A stretch of 64,000 nucleotides of DNA, from the NCBI RefSeq assembly GCF_002607855.1, contig NZ_AWQQ01000116.1, positions 2,627 through 66,626 of the forward strand, in the 5' to 3' direction. Both the position numbers and the translations under genes were made by a program. Below the pieces are notes generated by a model. The model searched no databases and was not told the DNA's origin. It saw nothing but the letters and a program-made list of their open reading frames with translations. Positions 27,151 through 37,928 of the stretch are shown piece after piece. The DNA comes from Desulforamulus profundi. GTDB lineage: Bacteria; Bacillota_B; Desulfotomaculia; Desulfotomaculales; Desulfotomaculaceae. Each line of letters opens with the position of its first letter. Position 1 is the stretch's first letter.

Positions 27151-28824
27151 TTATTTATCCAATCTGGCGCCAAACTGTTGCAGTTTCTTTTGCACCCAGG
27201 CAATATCCTCCTGTGCAAACTGTTTGGGCTGCTTGTTGGCAGCCAGTGACCTTGCGGCTGCCACACCGGCAGCGTCCCCAAGGACCGCCAGGTTGGGCAG
27301 CACCCTCAGTTCCGCCCAAGCAAAGGAAGAGATGCCTGCTGCGTAGCCCGGGATCAGTAAATTTTCTGTTTTGGCAGGAAGGAGAACCTCAAAAGGAAGG
27401 TAGACCGGGTTGGTGGGCTCACCGCCGGCCTTCTGCCAATCCGGGCGCAGGTGCTTGGTTACGGGCCAGTTGTAGCTTCCGGAAGCCTTTAAATCGTTGG
27501 GAATGAAGGCATTAATGTCCATCATGTAATAGCCCAGGCCGATCCGAGTGGGGTAATTGTGTGTATCGGCTCCCTTGGAGTCCGCCCCGGCCCTTTGGGC
27601 TTCTTCCGTGGAAACAGCGAAATTAGTGTTCTCAGTTCCGTGGTCAGACTGCCCAGATAGCGGGCTGTGTACGGACTCTCGAATATACATAATCTGTCCT
27701 ACCACCGGTAAACCCCGGCTGTCTCGGACCAGTTCAGCCTCACCAAAGCCGTACCAGTGGCCGGTGGCCGGGTCCTGTACTTTAAACTGCCGCAAGGTAT
27801 TGATGAAATCAGGGTTTTGCAAGAATTGCCGGGCCTTCACCCGGGCCTGGTCCACGTTTAAATGACCCGGAGGAGTATCGGCAGGATACCGTTTGCTCCC
27901 TTTATCCCGCTCATGTGCCCGGGCGTCTACATTGAAGACCAGCAGGCAGTTCACCCACCAGGTATGATTGTCCTTCCCGTTGCTGGCAGCATTAATGGGT
28001 TTTATGGCAAAGCCTTTGGGGCCGTATTTCTCATTAAAGGCGATGACCTGCGGGTTGGCGGCAAAGGCCTGTTTTCCTCCCGCCAAGCCCCAGCTGCCCT
28101 TGGCGTCCCGGACAAATTCCCAGTCCTTAATTTGCGCGTTTTTGGGCGGGGTCTTAACACCGGTTACCTGAAACATTAGGGTAGCGGCCTGCTGCCGGGA
28201 GAAAGAAGTCTCGTCCCCCGGTAGGTATTGCCTGGGCCAATCTCTGCGGCCCACACTGACGGGATTGCCGGATAAGCGGGTTAACCGCCCGTCCACTGTG
28301 GCATCGATGAAAATCTTTCCCCTAACCTTTTGGATATCATCTCCCCAGGCCACCTCCCCGCTTTGTTTCCGGGCAATACTCCGAAGCCGGATTTCCTTTA
28401 TCGTGTTGTTTTGTACTATGAGATCCTCGATGTCATAACCATAGAGGATTTTTAAGTTGGGGAACTGGGCAAGGTCCTCTCTAATGATTTGGGCCATCCC
28501 ACCGGTATTGTAAAATTGCCCGGCTTTAGCATACCAGCGGCCAAAGGAACCCTGCGTAACCACGTGTCCTTTCCAATAACGAATATCGGTAAAATTTTGC
28601 CCGCCGACGGTACCGATGCCGCCCAATTCTTGAACGGGGTCATTTACCACCAACAAAATCTTTTTCTCCGGCGCCGCCGCTGCAGCGCTGCGGGCCGCCG
28701 CACACCCGTCAAACCCGCCGCCGATAATCACAATATCTTGCCTGAGAGTTTGGTTATAAGCAAAGACAGCGTAGCCTAAAAGCGGTAACGCCACGATCAA
28801 TAAAACAGCCAACAGTTTTTTCAT
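27151..28824 (-). CDS. Membrane-anchored FAD-dependent oxidoreductase (FAD_oxidored family)
   Basis: 557 residues, intact. An N-terminal helix (LLAVLLIVALPLLGYAVFAY) is followed by DIVIIGGGFDGCAAARSAAA, a normal GxGxxG nucleotide motif. QELGGIGTVGGQNFTDIRYW is the family's substrate-side block. Near the C-terminus ENLLIPGYAAGISSFAWAEL and LAVLGDAAGVAAARSLA close the FAD site. It is a paralogue of the protein at 19.3-21.4 kb, but has no SLH-like tail. Both appear to face outside the membrane. Related proteins include mobilised heterodisulfide-like and xanthan-lyase-associated oxidoreductases, but no substrate can be assigned. It is transcribed against the csaB cluster. Confidence 0.8.
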   Translation of the reverse strand: MKKLLAVLLIVALPLLGYAVFAYNQTLRQDIVIIGGGFDGCAAARSAAAAAPEKKILLVVNDPVQELGGIGTVGGQNFTDIRYWKGHVVTQGSFGRWYAKAGQFYNTGGMAQIIREDLAQFPNLKILYGYDIEDLIVQNNTIKEIRLRSIARKQSGEVAWGDDIQKVRGKIFIDATVDGRLTRLSGNPVSVGRRDWPRQYLPGDETSFSRQQAATLMFQVTGVKTPPKNAQIKDWEFVRDAKGSWGLAGGKQAFAANPQVIAFNEKYGPKGFAIKPINAASNGKDNHTWWVNCLLVFNVDARAHERDKGSKRYPADTPPGHLNVDQARVKARQFLQNPDFINTLRQFKVQDPATGHWYGFGEAELVRDSRGLPVVGQIMYIRESVHSPLSGQSDHGTENTNFAVSTEEAQRAGADSKGADTHNYPTRIGLGYYMMDINAFIPNDLKASGSYNWPVTKHLRPDWQKAGGEPTNPVYLPFEVLLPAKTENLLIPGYAAGISSFAWAELRVLPNLAVLGDAAGVAAARSLAANKQPKQFAQEDIAWVQKKLQQFGARLDK

Positions 28825-28933
28825 TTATGAACCTCCGAAATCCAAAATTCAAAAGTAACAACGTATAATTACGAGACCTTACTTCACAAGCGAAAGGCGA
28901 ACAGCGAACATCTACCAAAAATTTCTTTTTTTC

Positions 28934-28962
28934 TTGTAATTTACGGCAGGAACCACTATAAT
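28934..28962 (+). promoter_or_regulatory. SigA-type promoter of fabZ
   Basis: TTGTAA (28934-28939), 17 bp, TATAAT (28957-28962), about 44 bp upstream of the fabZ ATG. Confidence 0.6.
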
Positions 28963-29005
28963 ATTGGCGAAAACATCCGTATATACATATAAAATGGAGG
29001 TTGAC

Positions 29006-29434
29006 ATGCTCGATATAAACGCCATACAACAAATTCTACCACACCGCTACCCCTTCCTGTTAGTGGATCGCATTTTGGAGATGGAAGAAGGGAAAAAAGT
29101 TGTCGGTATCAAAAACGTTACCGCCAATGAAGAGTTCTTTCAAGGCCATTTTCCCGGTTTTCCGGTCATGCCGGGTGTTTTAATCATCGAAGCCATGGCC
29201 CAGGTGGGGGCGGTTGCCATTCTTAGTATGCCTGCATATGCCGGCCGCATTGCCCTTTTTGCCGGAATTGATAAAGCCCGTTTCCGCCGGCAGGTGTTCC
29301 CGGGGGATACCCTGCGGATCGAGGTCGAGGTGTTAAAACTCCGCGGCACCGTTGGCAAAAGCACGGCCCGGGCCTTTGTCGGGGAAGCGTTGGCCGCCGA
29401 AGCGGAGCTAATGTTTGCCATCGGGCAGAAATAA
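29006..29434 (+). CDS. fabZ: 3-hydroxyacyl-ACP dehydratase FabZ
   Basis: 142 residues from ATG 29006, with GGAGG five bases upstream (an in-frame ATG at 28994 overlaps that site). [13 protein letters not shown] contains the catalytic histidine. [20 protein letters not shown] contains the catalytic glutamate and substrate tunnel. The enzyme dehydrates beta-hydroxyacyl-ACP in cytoplasmic fatty acid elongation. It is a single-gene unit here, apart from the main fab cluster, which is a common arrangement in Firmicutes near envelope genes. Length and motifs are normal and the gene is intact. Confidence 0.95.
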   Translation: MLDINAIQQILPHRYPFLLVDRILEMEEGKKVVGIKNVTANEEFFQGHFPGFPVMPGVLIIEAMAQVGAVAILSMPAYAGRIALFAGIDKARFRRQVFPGDTLRIEVEVLKLRGTVGKSTARAFVGEALAAEAELMFAIGQK

Positions 29435-29618
29435 AGAGAATCTCGTTGTATTTTTAAACGATTGTCAGGTTTATGGCATTTTTGCCTGAACAAAAGGTTT
29501 TTTTGGTATTCCTTAGGCAAGGTAGTTAAATTTGTTGCTGTACAGGTTTGTAACTCCTGGGTTAGAATGAATAGGATTTCTGATAATTGTTAGTTTGCCG
29601 GTTAGCTTGGAGGGATAA

Positions 29619-30721
29619 ATGTTGATAATGACTTTACCACTGGCTTTTTTGCTGGCCCTGGTGGTAGCTCTTTTTGTGACACCTTGGTACGCAAAGTCGC
29701 TTTTAAAATTGGCGCCGTTGATCAACCGGATCAACGCAAAGTACACAGCAAAATTATGCCCCGTATGGGCGGGCTGGCTGTCTATATAGCCTTTACTGTT
29801 GCCGTGTTGTTGACTCAACAACTAGACAACCGGTTAATCGGTCTGCTGGTTGGTGGGTTGATTATTGTATCACTGGGGATTCTTGACGATACCAGAGGTT
29901 TGCCGGCCAAGGTGAAGCTGGTGGGGCAAATCGCCGCCGCAGCTGCGGTGATTCCCTTTGGTATTCAGGTGGATTTTATCACCAACCCCCTCAACGGCCA
30001 CCTGGTGCATCTGGGCGCCTGGGGAATTCCGGCCACCATCTTTTGGATTATTTCCGTAACCAATGCCATTAACCTGATTGACGGCTTAGACGGATTGGCA
30101 GGAGGGACTTCCTTTATCGCCGCCCTGACCCTGGCTGCGGTCACCTGGCAGCAGGCCTACCTGCTGGGCGGGTTAGGCATGGACGTGGTTTCTCTGGCCT
30201 TGATCCTGGCCGCTGCAATCCTGGGCTTTTTACGGCATAACTTTTACCCTGCCAAGATTTTCTTGGGAGATACGGGTTCCATGTTCCTGGGTTATGCATT
30301 GGGCACCCTGGCGGTCATGGGTGTGGCAAAGGCTGCCACCGCCATCTCGGTGATTATTCCCATGGTGATCTTGGGCATTCCCCTGCTGGATGTGTTTTTC
30401 GCCATCCTGCGCCGCTACCAGAGCCAGCGCCCCATCTTCCAGCCGGACAAGGAACACCTGCATCACCGCATGATGGCCCTGGGCCTCTCCCATAAGCAGA
30501 CGGTGCTGGTTATTTATGTCATCAACCTGGTGCTGGGCATCAGCGCTTTCTTGTTAACCGTCATCACCACCAACCAGGCGGTGCTGCTGCTCTTTATTCT
30601 GGCCGTGGCGATTATCGTGGCAGCCAACAAGATTGGCATCATCGGCAAGGCCACCAGGGAAAGCATTCAATCCACTGTTTCAGTTTCACAGAACTTACAA
30701 CAGCGGTCCTCCAAAATGTAG
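29619..30721 (+). CDS. TagO/WecA/MraY-like undecaprenyl-phosphate glycosyl-1-phosphate transferase (frameshifted near 29683)
   Basis: Starts at ATG 29619 behind TTGGAGGGA. The first helix (LPLAFLLALVVALFVTP) is separated from the rest by one missing C (ACACCTTGG for ACACCCTTGG). Restored, it reads VTPLVRKVAFKIGAVDQPDQ and 367 residues. RKVHSKIMPRMGGLAVYIAF, NAINLIDGLDGLAGG and KIFLGDTGSMFLGYALG carry the catalytic aspartates, and PDKEHLHHRMMALG is the C-terminal His loop. It starts wall polymer synthesis by putting a sugar phosphate, usually GlcNAc-1-P, on undecaprenyl phosphate at the membrane. It thus feeds TagA- and LCP-type steps. Its leader shares a motif with the LCP gene. Confidence 0.88.
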
Positions 30722-30732
30722 GACCGCTGTTT
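30699..30732 (+). terminator. Hairpin at the end of the tagO-like gene
   Basis: AACAGCGGTCCT (30699-30710) pairs with AGGACCGCTGTT (30720-30731). The stem contains the stop codon (30719-30721). It precedes galU and only a short T run follows, so it may attenuate rather than fully terminate. Confidence 0.6.
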
Positions 30733-30774
30733 GGCATTGGTTCTATTCATCAATCCTAAGAAAGGAAGCGGAGT

Positions 30775-31639
30775 ATGAGGGTTCGTAAAGCCATTATCCC
30801 AGCAGCCGGGCTCGGTGTTCGGTTTTTGCCGGCTACCAAGGCGCAGCCCAAGGAAATGCTGCCCATTGTAGATACTCCAACGATTCAGTACATAATCGAA
30901 GAAGCGGTAGATTCGGGCATCGAAGATATCCTTATCGTAACGGGCCGCAACAAGCGGGCCATTGAGGATCATTTTGACAAGTCCTTGGAATTGGAAGTAC
31001 AGCTGGGCAGTAAGCAAAAACATGAATTGCTCGGTTTGGTGCGAGACATCAGCGAAATGGTGGATATCCACTACATTCGCCAGAAGGAACCCCTGGGGCT
31101 GGGCCACGCCGTCTATTGCGCCCGCAAGTTCATTGGTGATGAGCCTTTGCGGTTTTGCTGGGAGATGATGTGATTCGCAGCAAGGTACCCTGTCTGAAAC
31201 AGATGATCAACCTGTACGAAGAGGTCCGCTATACCGTCCTGGGAGTGCAGGAGGTGCCCCAGGAACATGTAAACAGGTATGGTATTGTAGAGGCCACCAC
31301 CGAATGTGAAGGTGTCTGCCGGATTTACGACCTGGTGGAGAAGCCTGAAATTGATCAGGCCCCTTCTAGGCTGGCGGTTATGGGAAGGTACATTTTAAGT
31401 CCCCGGATTTTTAACATCCTTGCCACCACCAGGCCGGGAGCCGGCGGTGAGATTCAATTGACCGACGCCTGAAAAAGCTGGTTCACGCCGAAGCCATTTA
31501 CGGCTGTTTGTTTGAGGGCAAACGTTATGATGTGGGAGATAAGCTGGGTTATTTGAAGGCCACGGTTGAGTTTGCTTTGGAAAGGCCGGATTTAGCGGAG
31601 GAATTCAGGAAATATTTAAAAGAGATCGTAGAAGAATAA
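30775..31639 (+). CDS. galU: UTP-glucose-1-phosphate uridylyltransferase GalU (two single-base breaks)
   Basis: The N-terminus, [20 protein letters not shown], is the nucleotidyltransferase loop; [20 protein letters not shown] follows. Breaks near 31153 and at 31467 (GCCTG for GCCCTG) split the gene into three frames. Restored, they give 288 residues, the usual GalU length. The middle frame has VNRYGIVEA and the last [18 protein letters not shown], also family signatures. It makes UDP-glucose for wall polymers in the cytoplasm. The neighbouring epimerase could convert this to another UDP-sugar, so both likely serve the envelope genes here. Confidence 0.9.
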
Positions 31640-31698
31640 TTTCGAGGTTCTGTTCGAAGTTCGAGATTCGAAAACAGGTAAAGGACTGAAGAAGAATA
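31640..31698. repeat. Quasi-tandem TTCGA-rich repeat before the epimerase gene
   Basis: TTCGAGGTTC, TGTTCGAAGTTCGAGATTCGAA: an 8-10 bp unit (TTCGA plus 3-5 bases) repeated four times at 31640-31671. It is one of five such degenerate intergenic runs in the window. Confidence 0.5.
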
Positions 31699-32603
<905 letters not shown>

Positions 32604-32614
32604 AATTCAAGTCG

Positions 32615-32689
32615 AATTCAAGTCGGGGACGGTTCTTGACTTGAATTCACCCTTGCAATTCAAATCAAGAACCGTCCCCAACTTGAATT
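32615..32689. repeat. Inverted pair of 33-bp repeat units (REPIN-like)
   Basis: A forward unit at 32615-32647 and a reverse unit at 32657-32689 are separated by 9 bp (CACCCTTGC). The arms match except at two positions. A partial AATTCAAGTC duplicate directly precedes the pair. The RNA would form a hairpin with 33-bp arms, so it also serves as a possible terminator for the epimerase gene. Confidence 0.85.
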
Positions 32690-32711
32690 ATATAAACAAC
32701 AACCCCCGGGT

Positions 32712-32822
32712 TTACTTACTTCCTGAACCTTTCACCGCTTTCTTATCTTTACTCACGATTAAATATCGGTCCAGCGCTTTGCGGCGGGTGTCCAGGGCTT
32801 TTATATCCACAGCCTTGGCCAT
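32712..32822 (-). CDS. Small basic protein of 36 residues, unrecognised
   Basis: ATG at 32822-32820 is preceded on the minus strand by AAAGGAGA with eight bases spacing, a very good ribosome binding site. The peptide starts MAKAVDIKALDTRRKALDRY and goes on with LIVSKDKKAVKGSGSK. It is basic, probably one amphipathic helix with a flexible tail, and has no signal peptide. I do not recognise a family. It lies alone between the repeat pair and the phosphohexomutase gene and is read divergently from the latter. The ribosome binding site and biased composition support a real gene, but length alone cannot. Confidence 0.5.
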   Translation of the reverse strand: MAKAVDIKALDTRRKALDRYLIVSKDKKAVKGSGSK

Positions 32823-32988
32823 ATCATCAATCTCCTTTAAATACGATGTTTGTTAATTAATCACATTATTCCCGGTAAAATGACATTATAAACCTTGCCA
32901 GCATTGGAATAATATGCATAATTAAGGTGTAGATATCATAAAATAGTCTTTGTATCAAATTCCATTTATTGACGGGAGGAGATTGCCT

Positions 32989-34452
32989 TTGACTCATCAG
33001 ATATCCTTTGGAACCGATGGATGGCGTGGCATCATCGCCAAAGACTTTACCTTTGACAATGTCAGGCTGGTGGCCAGGGCGGTGGCGGCCTATGTAAACG
33101 GGCAGGGCATTGGGGAACGGGGCCTGGTGGTGGGCCGGGACAATCGTTTTTTGGCCGAAGATTTTGCCGAGGCGGTGGCAGAAGAGTTTATCCAGCAGGA
33201 CATTCCGGTGTTTTTGTGCTGCGGTGCCACCCCCACCCCGGTGACGGCCTATTCCATTAAGATTCACGGGGCTGCCGGAGCAGTTATGCTGACGGCCAGC
33301 CACAACCCGCCACCCTATAACGGCTTCAAATTCATACCGGAGTATGCAGGACCGGCCCTGCCCCATATCACCAAAAAGATTGAAGAAAATATCGCCAGGC
33401 TGCAGGCCGGGGAACCCTGCGACCATTATCGATTGGGGCCGCCGGAGGGGCGTTACGGGAGACTGCTGGAAGAGGAAAAGCCCCGGGCCTGTACCTGCAC
33501 CGAACACAATCCCTTTGATGAATATGTCAAGCACATTTCCTCCATCATCGACCTGCAGACCATTGGCAGGGCGGGGCTGAAGGCGGTTATCGATCCCATG
33601 TACGGGGCCGGCATCGGTTATCTGGAACACATTTTGGGAGAAGCCGGGGTCCAATTGGAAGTTTTTCATAATCAACGGGACCCGCTTTTTGGTGGCACCT
33701 TGCCGGAACCCACCGGCAAGTCCCTGGAGGAGCTGAAAAACCGGGTCAAGGCCGGCGGGGCCCATTTGGGCCTGGCACTGGACGGGGATGCGGACCGCTT
33801 TGGCATCATTGACGCCAACGGCGAGTACATTACCCCCAACCAGTTCCTGCCCCTGCTGTATTACCACCTGCTGACCGTAAAGGGGTGGCGGGGACCGGTG
33901 GCCCGGACGGTGGCCACCACCCACCTGCTGGACCGAATTGCCGCGAAATATGATCAGCCGGTGTACGAATCTCCGGTGGGCTTTAAATACATCGGCCAGA
34001 ACATGCTGGAAAAAGACTGCATCCTGGGCGGGGAAGAAAGCGGAGGCTTGTCCATCAAGGGGCACATTCCGGAAAAGGACGGCATTTTAGCGGGACTGCT
34101 GGCTGCTGAAATGGTGGCGCACCATGGCAAGAGCCTGACGGAACTTATGCAGGAGGTTTATGCAGCCTTTGGCCAACTGCACAGCGAAAGATTGGATATT
34201 CATACTTCTCCGGAACAAAAGGCCGAGATATTGGAACAATTGAAGGAATTTGCGCCGGGGGAACTGGCGGGGCAGAAGGTCATCGATAAAATTACCCTGG
34301 ACGGCACCAAGCTGGTGCTGGCGGACGGCGCCTGGGTGTTGATCCGCCCCTCGGGCACGGAACCGCTGTTCCGGGTTTACGTGGAGGCCAACAGTCCGGA
34401 GCAAAAGAGTCAGATTCAACAACAGGTGAAGGATGTGTTAAAATTAAATTAA
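32989..34452 (+). CDS. Phosphoglucomutase/phosphomannomutase family protein
   Basis: 487 residues from TTG 32989, chosen because GGGAGGAG lies about eight bases upstream. ISFGTDGWRGIIAKDFT is the N-terminal substrate loop, LTASHNPPPYNGFK contains the phosphoserine and DGDADRFGIID the metal loop. EESGGLSIKGHIPEKDGILA binds the sugar and RPSGTEPLFRVYVE the phosphate. It interconverts hexose 1- and 6-phosphates, feeding GalU at 30.8 kb. It is intact. A terminator hairpin follows at 34530. Whether it prefers glucose or mannose cannot be told from these motifs. Confidence 0.92.
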   Translation: MTHQISFGTDGWRGIIAKDFTFDNVRLVARAVAAYVNGQGIGERGLVVGRDNRFLAEDFAEAVAEEFIQQDIPVFLCCGATPTPVTAYSIKIHGAAGAVMLTASHNPPPYNGFKFIPEYAGPALPHITKKIEENIARLQAGEPCDHYRLGPPEGRYGRLLEEEKPRACTCTEHNPFDEYVKHISSIIDLQTIGRAGLKAVIDPMYGAGIGYLEHILGEAGVQLEVFHNQRDPLFGGTLPEPTGKSLEELKNRVKAGGAHLGLALDGDADRFGIIDANGEYITPNQFLPLLYYHLLTVKGWRGPVARTVATTHLLDRIAAKYDQPVYESPVGFKYIGQNMLEKDCILGGEESGGLSIKGHIPEKDGILAGLLAAEMVAHHGKSLTELMQEVYAAFGQLHSERLDIHTSPEQKAEILEQLKEFAPGELAGQKVIDKITLDGTKLVLADGAWVLIRPSGTEPLFRVYVEANSPEQKSQIQQQVKDVLKLN

Positions 34453-34529
34453 GTTTTTAATTATGCAGCAAACAAATATCTTGCTGTCTGTGTTTTAAGT
34501 TGTTTGATGATAAATGAAGGAATTAACTG

Positions 34530-34568
34530 AGGTGCTGTCGAAACTTTTTCGATGGTGCCTTTTTTCTT
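34530..34568 (+). terminator. Terminator after the phosphohexomutase gene
   Basis: AGGTGCTGTCGAAA and TTTCGATGGTGCCT form an imperfect stem ending in a run of T (34559-34565). Confidence 0.6.
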
Positions 34569-34601
34569 TGTACGGGTCGTACTTATTTATGAGGTGATAT
34601 T

Positions 34602-37600
34602 TTGGGTTGCTTAAAAAGAGACAGATACAAACCCTTTTTATATGGTCTTATCTTTTTGATGGTTGTTCTGATGCTGCCCTGGCCCGTCTGGGCCGATGCA
34701 CTGGAATACTCCTACCGGTTCGAAAATAACCTGGCTGCAGGAATCATGGGAATACCGGGCCTTTGGGCCCTGGCCCAGGGCACAAACGGCAGCGGCCTTA
34801 CCGGTAAAGGCCAGGTGATCGCCGTGGCAGACTCGGGACTGGACGGCGGTGCATTGGAGACCGTGCATCCGGACATCAAGGACCGCCTGGTGGGAGTGAA
34901 GGACTTCAGCGGCGACGGCTGGAGCGACCCCAACGGTCATGGAACCCATATTTCCGGCAGTATTGTTGGCACCGGCAGCAGGTCCCAGGGAGCCATCCAG
35001 GGCATAGCGCCGGAGGCAGGGCTGTACTTTCAGGCTACCTACAATGCCAAGGATAAAACGTTACATATCCCCTCGGTTTATGAGTTATTGCAGGACGCCT
35101 ACAATGCCCCCGGCAAACCGAGAATCCATGTCAACAGCTGGGGGGCCAGTTTCAGTGACGGTATTTATGACTGGGACACCTACAACCTGGACAAGTTTGT
35201 TTGGGAACACCCGGACATGGTGGTGCTGAAATCGGCGGGCAACGGCTATAAAACCGCCAAACCCTTTGTCAGCTCCCCGGGGGCTGCCAAAAACGCCATC
35301 ACCGTAGGTTCCACCGAGGGGACCCGGGGCGTGGACACCGGTTCGGACAACCCGGACCAGGTGGCATGGTTCAGCAGCCGGGGCACCTTTGACGGGCGCA
35401 TCAAGCCGGAGGTGCTGGCGCCCGGAACCTGGATTCTGTCCACCCGCAAGACCCGGCCAAACCCGGCGGAAGATAATTATATAGGCATGTACAACCAGTA
35501 TTATGGCTATATGACCGGCACCAGCATGTCCACCGCCCTTACCGCCGGTTCCCTGGCGTTGCTGCGCCAGTACCTGCAGCAAAAGGGTCACTCCCCCAGC
35601 GCCGCCCAACTGAAAGCTCTGCTTATTTTCGGCACCCGCTGGCTGCCGGGAGTTCCCGCCAGCGACCAGGGCTTTGGCCGGGTGGATGTGGAGAAGTCCC
35701 TGATTGCCCTGGAAAAGGGAGATGCCAGGAGTTTGGACGAGAAGGGGCTCAAGACCGGGGAAAAGGCAACCTACACCTTTACCGGCAACGGTAAACCCTT
35801 TAAGGCGGTGCTGGCCTACTCGGACTACCCCAGGACGCCGGGCATTGGCAAGGACCTGGTGAATGACCTGGACCTGAAAATTACAGGTCCGGGCGGTAAG
35901 GAAGTCTATTGGGGCAACGGTTATATCGACGGGGACCGGCTGAACAACACCGAAGAAATTATCGTCAGTGATACCAAAAGGGAGAAACCTACACAATAGA
36001 AGTCACCGGGCAAAAGGTGGTCAAGGGTCCGCAGCCCTTCGCCCTGGTCTATGGCACCTTGCCTTACCATGGAACTATTAAAGAGATTAAGGATAATACC
36101 CTTACCTTCACCAGCGGTGAGAGCTTAAAGGTGAGTTCAAATGTTAACGTTCGAGTGGTTGGGGGCGACGCCCCGTTAAAGAACGCCGGTCTGAAAGACA
36201 TTCCGGCGGGTGCGGAAGGGTATCTGGTCTTTGGTACGGACGGCCAGGTCAGCCATATCGACGCCCTGTATACCACCGTAAACAGCCAGGTGCAGTCCAA
36301 AGAAGGAACCAACCAGTTGATTATCTTTGACGGCACCCGCTGGACCCTGGCCGAAGGAGCCGGCATCTTTGTGGGCGGCAATGCGATAAAATGGTCGGAG
36401 CTGCCCATTGAGGCAGAGGTCAAGATGACGGTCAATCCGGTGACCGCCAGGGTTTGGCGGGTAGACATTCAAGGACTGCCCAACCATTCCCCTTACGTCC
36501 CCCTTCCTATTTCCGAACGGGAAGTCAGACAGGCCATTGAAAGTTCCAAGAACACCGGTAAAGTTGTTCTTGCCGCCGGCGGGGGGAATGAAACCGGTGA
36601 GGACAAGCCCGTCACCCTGGCCTTTGGAACGGCCCTGGCGGCGGAACTCTATCACTACGGCCGGCCGGTGGAACTAAAACTTCCCGGCCTGAGCGTGGAG
36701 GTTCCCGCAGCAGAGTTTGGCCGGATCGGTCAGTCCGAGCAGGGAGCCCAACTGCAGATACGGGTGACCTGGCAGTCCGTAGGGGAACAATCACTCCCCG
36801 GCACGGATTCCTTGATGCACCTGCGTCCCGTAGGCAAACTGGTGGAGGTGCGTCCAGCCATCGTTTGGCCCGATGGCAGCCAATTGGTGGTCAGTCAATC
36901 GAAAAACCCGGTCAAGGTAACCATTACATCTCCCATCGGCTCCACCGCAGGCCTGAACGTTCAAAAGATCGGCGCCTACCGGTTTAGCGAGATGACCCGC
37001 CAGTGGGAGTTTATCAATAATGATTACAACCCGGATACCGGTAAGTCCGGCTTTACCGTCAACTGGTTTGGTAAATTCGGGGTCCTGGAAGCCAGCCGTA
37101 CCTTCAGTGATATAACGGGGCACTGGGCAAAGCCCCACATCGAAATCATGGCCGCCCGGCATGTGGTGAGGGGAATCACACCCGAAGCCTTTGGTCCCAA
37201 TGAAATTGTCACCAGGGGTCAGTTTACCGCCATGCTGGTGAGAACCCTGGGACTGCCGGAGGACCCCAAGGGAGTCAAGTTCAGCGACATGCCCCAGGAC
37301 TACTGGTGTGCCGGGGCGGTGGGCACCGGGGTGAAAATGGGCCTGGTGGTCGGCTACAGCAACGGCGCCTTTGGTCCCAACGATCCCATCACCCGGGAGC
37401 AAATGGCGGCCATGCTGGTGCGGGCCATCCGGTTTAACAGCCATAGGGTGATCCCTGACAGCGCGCCCCGGCCGGGTCTCTTTGCAGACGAAAACACCAT
37501 CGCCCCCTGGGCCAGGACCTCTGTTTCCATCATTGTTCAAGAGGGGCTGATGAGAGGCAGAGGGGAGAATTTGTTTGCGCCCAAAGCATTAACCACCCGG

Positions 37601-37657
37601 GCCGAAGCGGCTACGGTGATGGCGCGGCTGCTTGAATACAGGGCCAATAATAAATAG
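34602..37657 (+). CDS. Secreted subtilisin-like serine protease with three SLH domains (frameshifted near 35985)
   Basis: TTG 34602 starts a signal peptide (LYGLIFLMVVLMLPWPVWA). The S8 triad is complete: VIAVADSGLDG (Asp), DPNGHGTHISGSIVG (His) and TGTSMSTALTAG (Ser). KSAGNGYKTA is the oxyanion region. One G missing from a G-run near 35985 breaks the frame; restored, it reads GETYTIEVTGQKVV and continues through a beta-rich region. The C-terminus has three S-layer homology repeats (FSDITGHWAKPHIEIM; FSDMPQDYW; FADENTIAPWARTSV). The total is about 1018 residues. The SLH repeats should bind pyruvylated wall polymer made with CsaB. It may process other surface proteins or degrade external protein. 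Confidence 0.88.
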
Positions 37658-37690
37658 AGGTCGGTCGTCAGTCGTCGGACGTCGGATAAA
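37658..37690. repeat. Quasi-tandem GTCGTC/GTCGG repeat
   Basis: GGTCGGTCGTCAGTCGTC and GGACGTCGG directly after the protease stop. A reverse-complement relative (CCGACGACC, GACGACAGACGACC) lies at 59340-59371. Confidence 0.45.
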
Positions 37691-37744
37691 CAGGGATTCA
37701 TGTTGTTGAAGCAATCAATCTTTGTTTCTAAATGTTAATGTATG

Positions 37745-37777
37745 AGAAAGGTTTCCGGCCAGGGGAGCCTTTCTTTT
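37745..37777 (+). terminator. Terminator downstream of the SLH protease
   Basis: GAAAGGTTTCC and GGAGCCTTTC form a stem with one bulge around GGCCAGG, followed by TTTTTG. Confidence 0.6.
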
Positions 37778-37928
37778 TGATTCCTGTGTTATAAAGTGCA
37801 GGATATAGGGAGATTAAGTAGAATATATTACTTTTGTTGTCTCAGGTTAGATAAGCTCTAAAAATACAGATAATCTACCAATGATAGATAAACTAAAAGC
37901 CGGCGTCCGAAACAGGAGGTTTTATACT

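Noticed and set aside
32866..34065. 399-codon minus-strand open frame
   Set aside because: It is the exact antisense of the phosphohexomutase gene and has no domain; high third-position G+C produces such frames.
35085..37540. Long minus-strand frames across the SLH protease
   Set aside because: Composition-driven shadows without ribosome binding sites or recognisable motifs.
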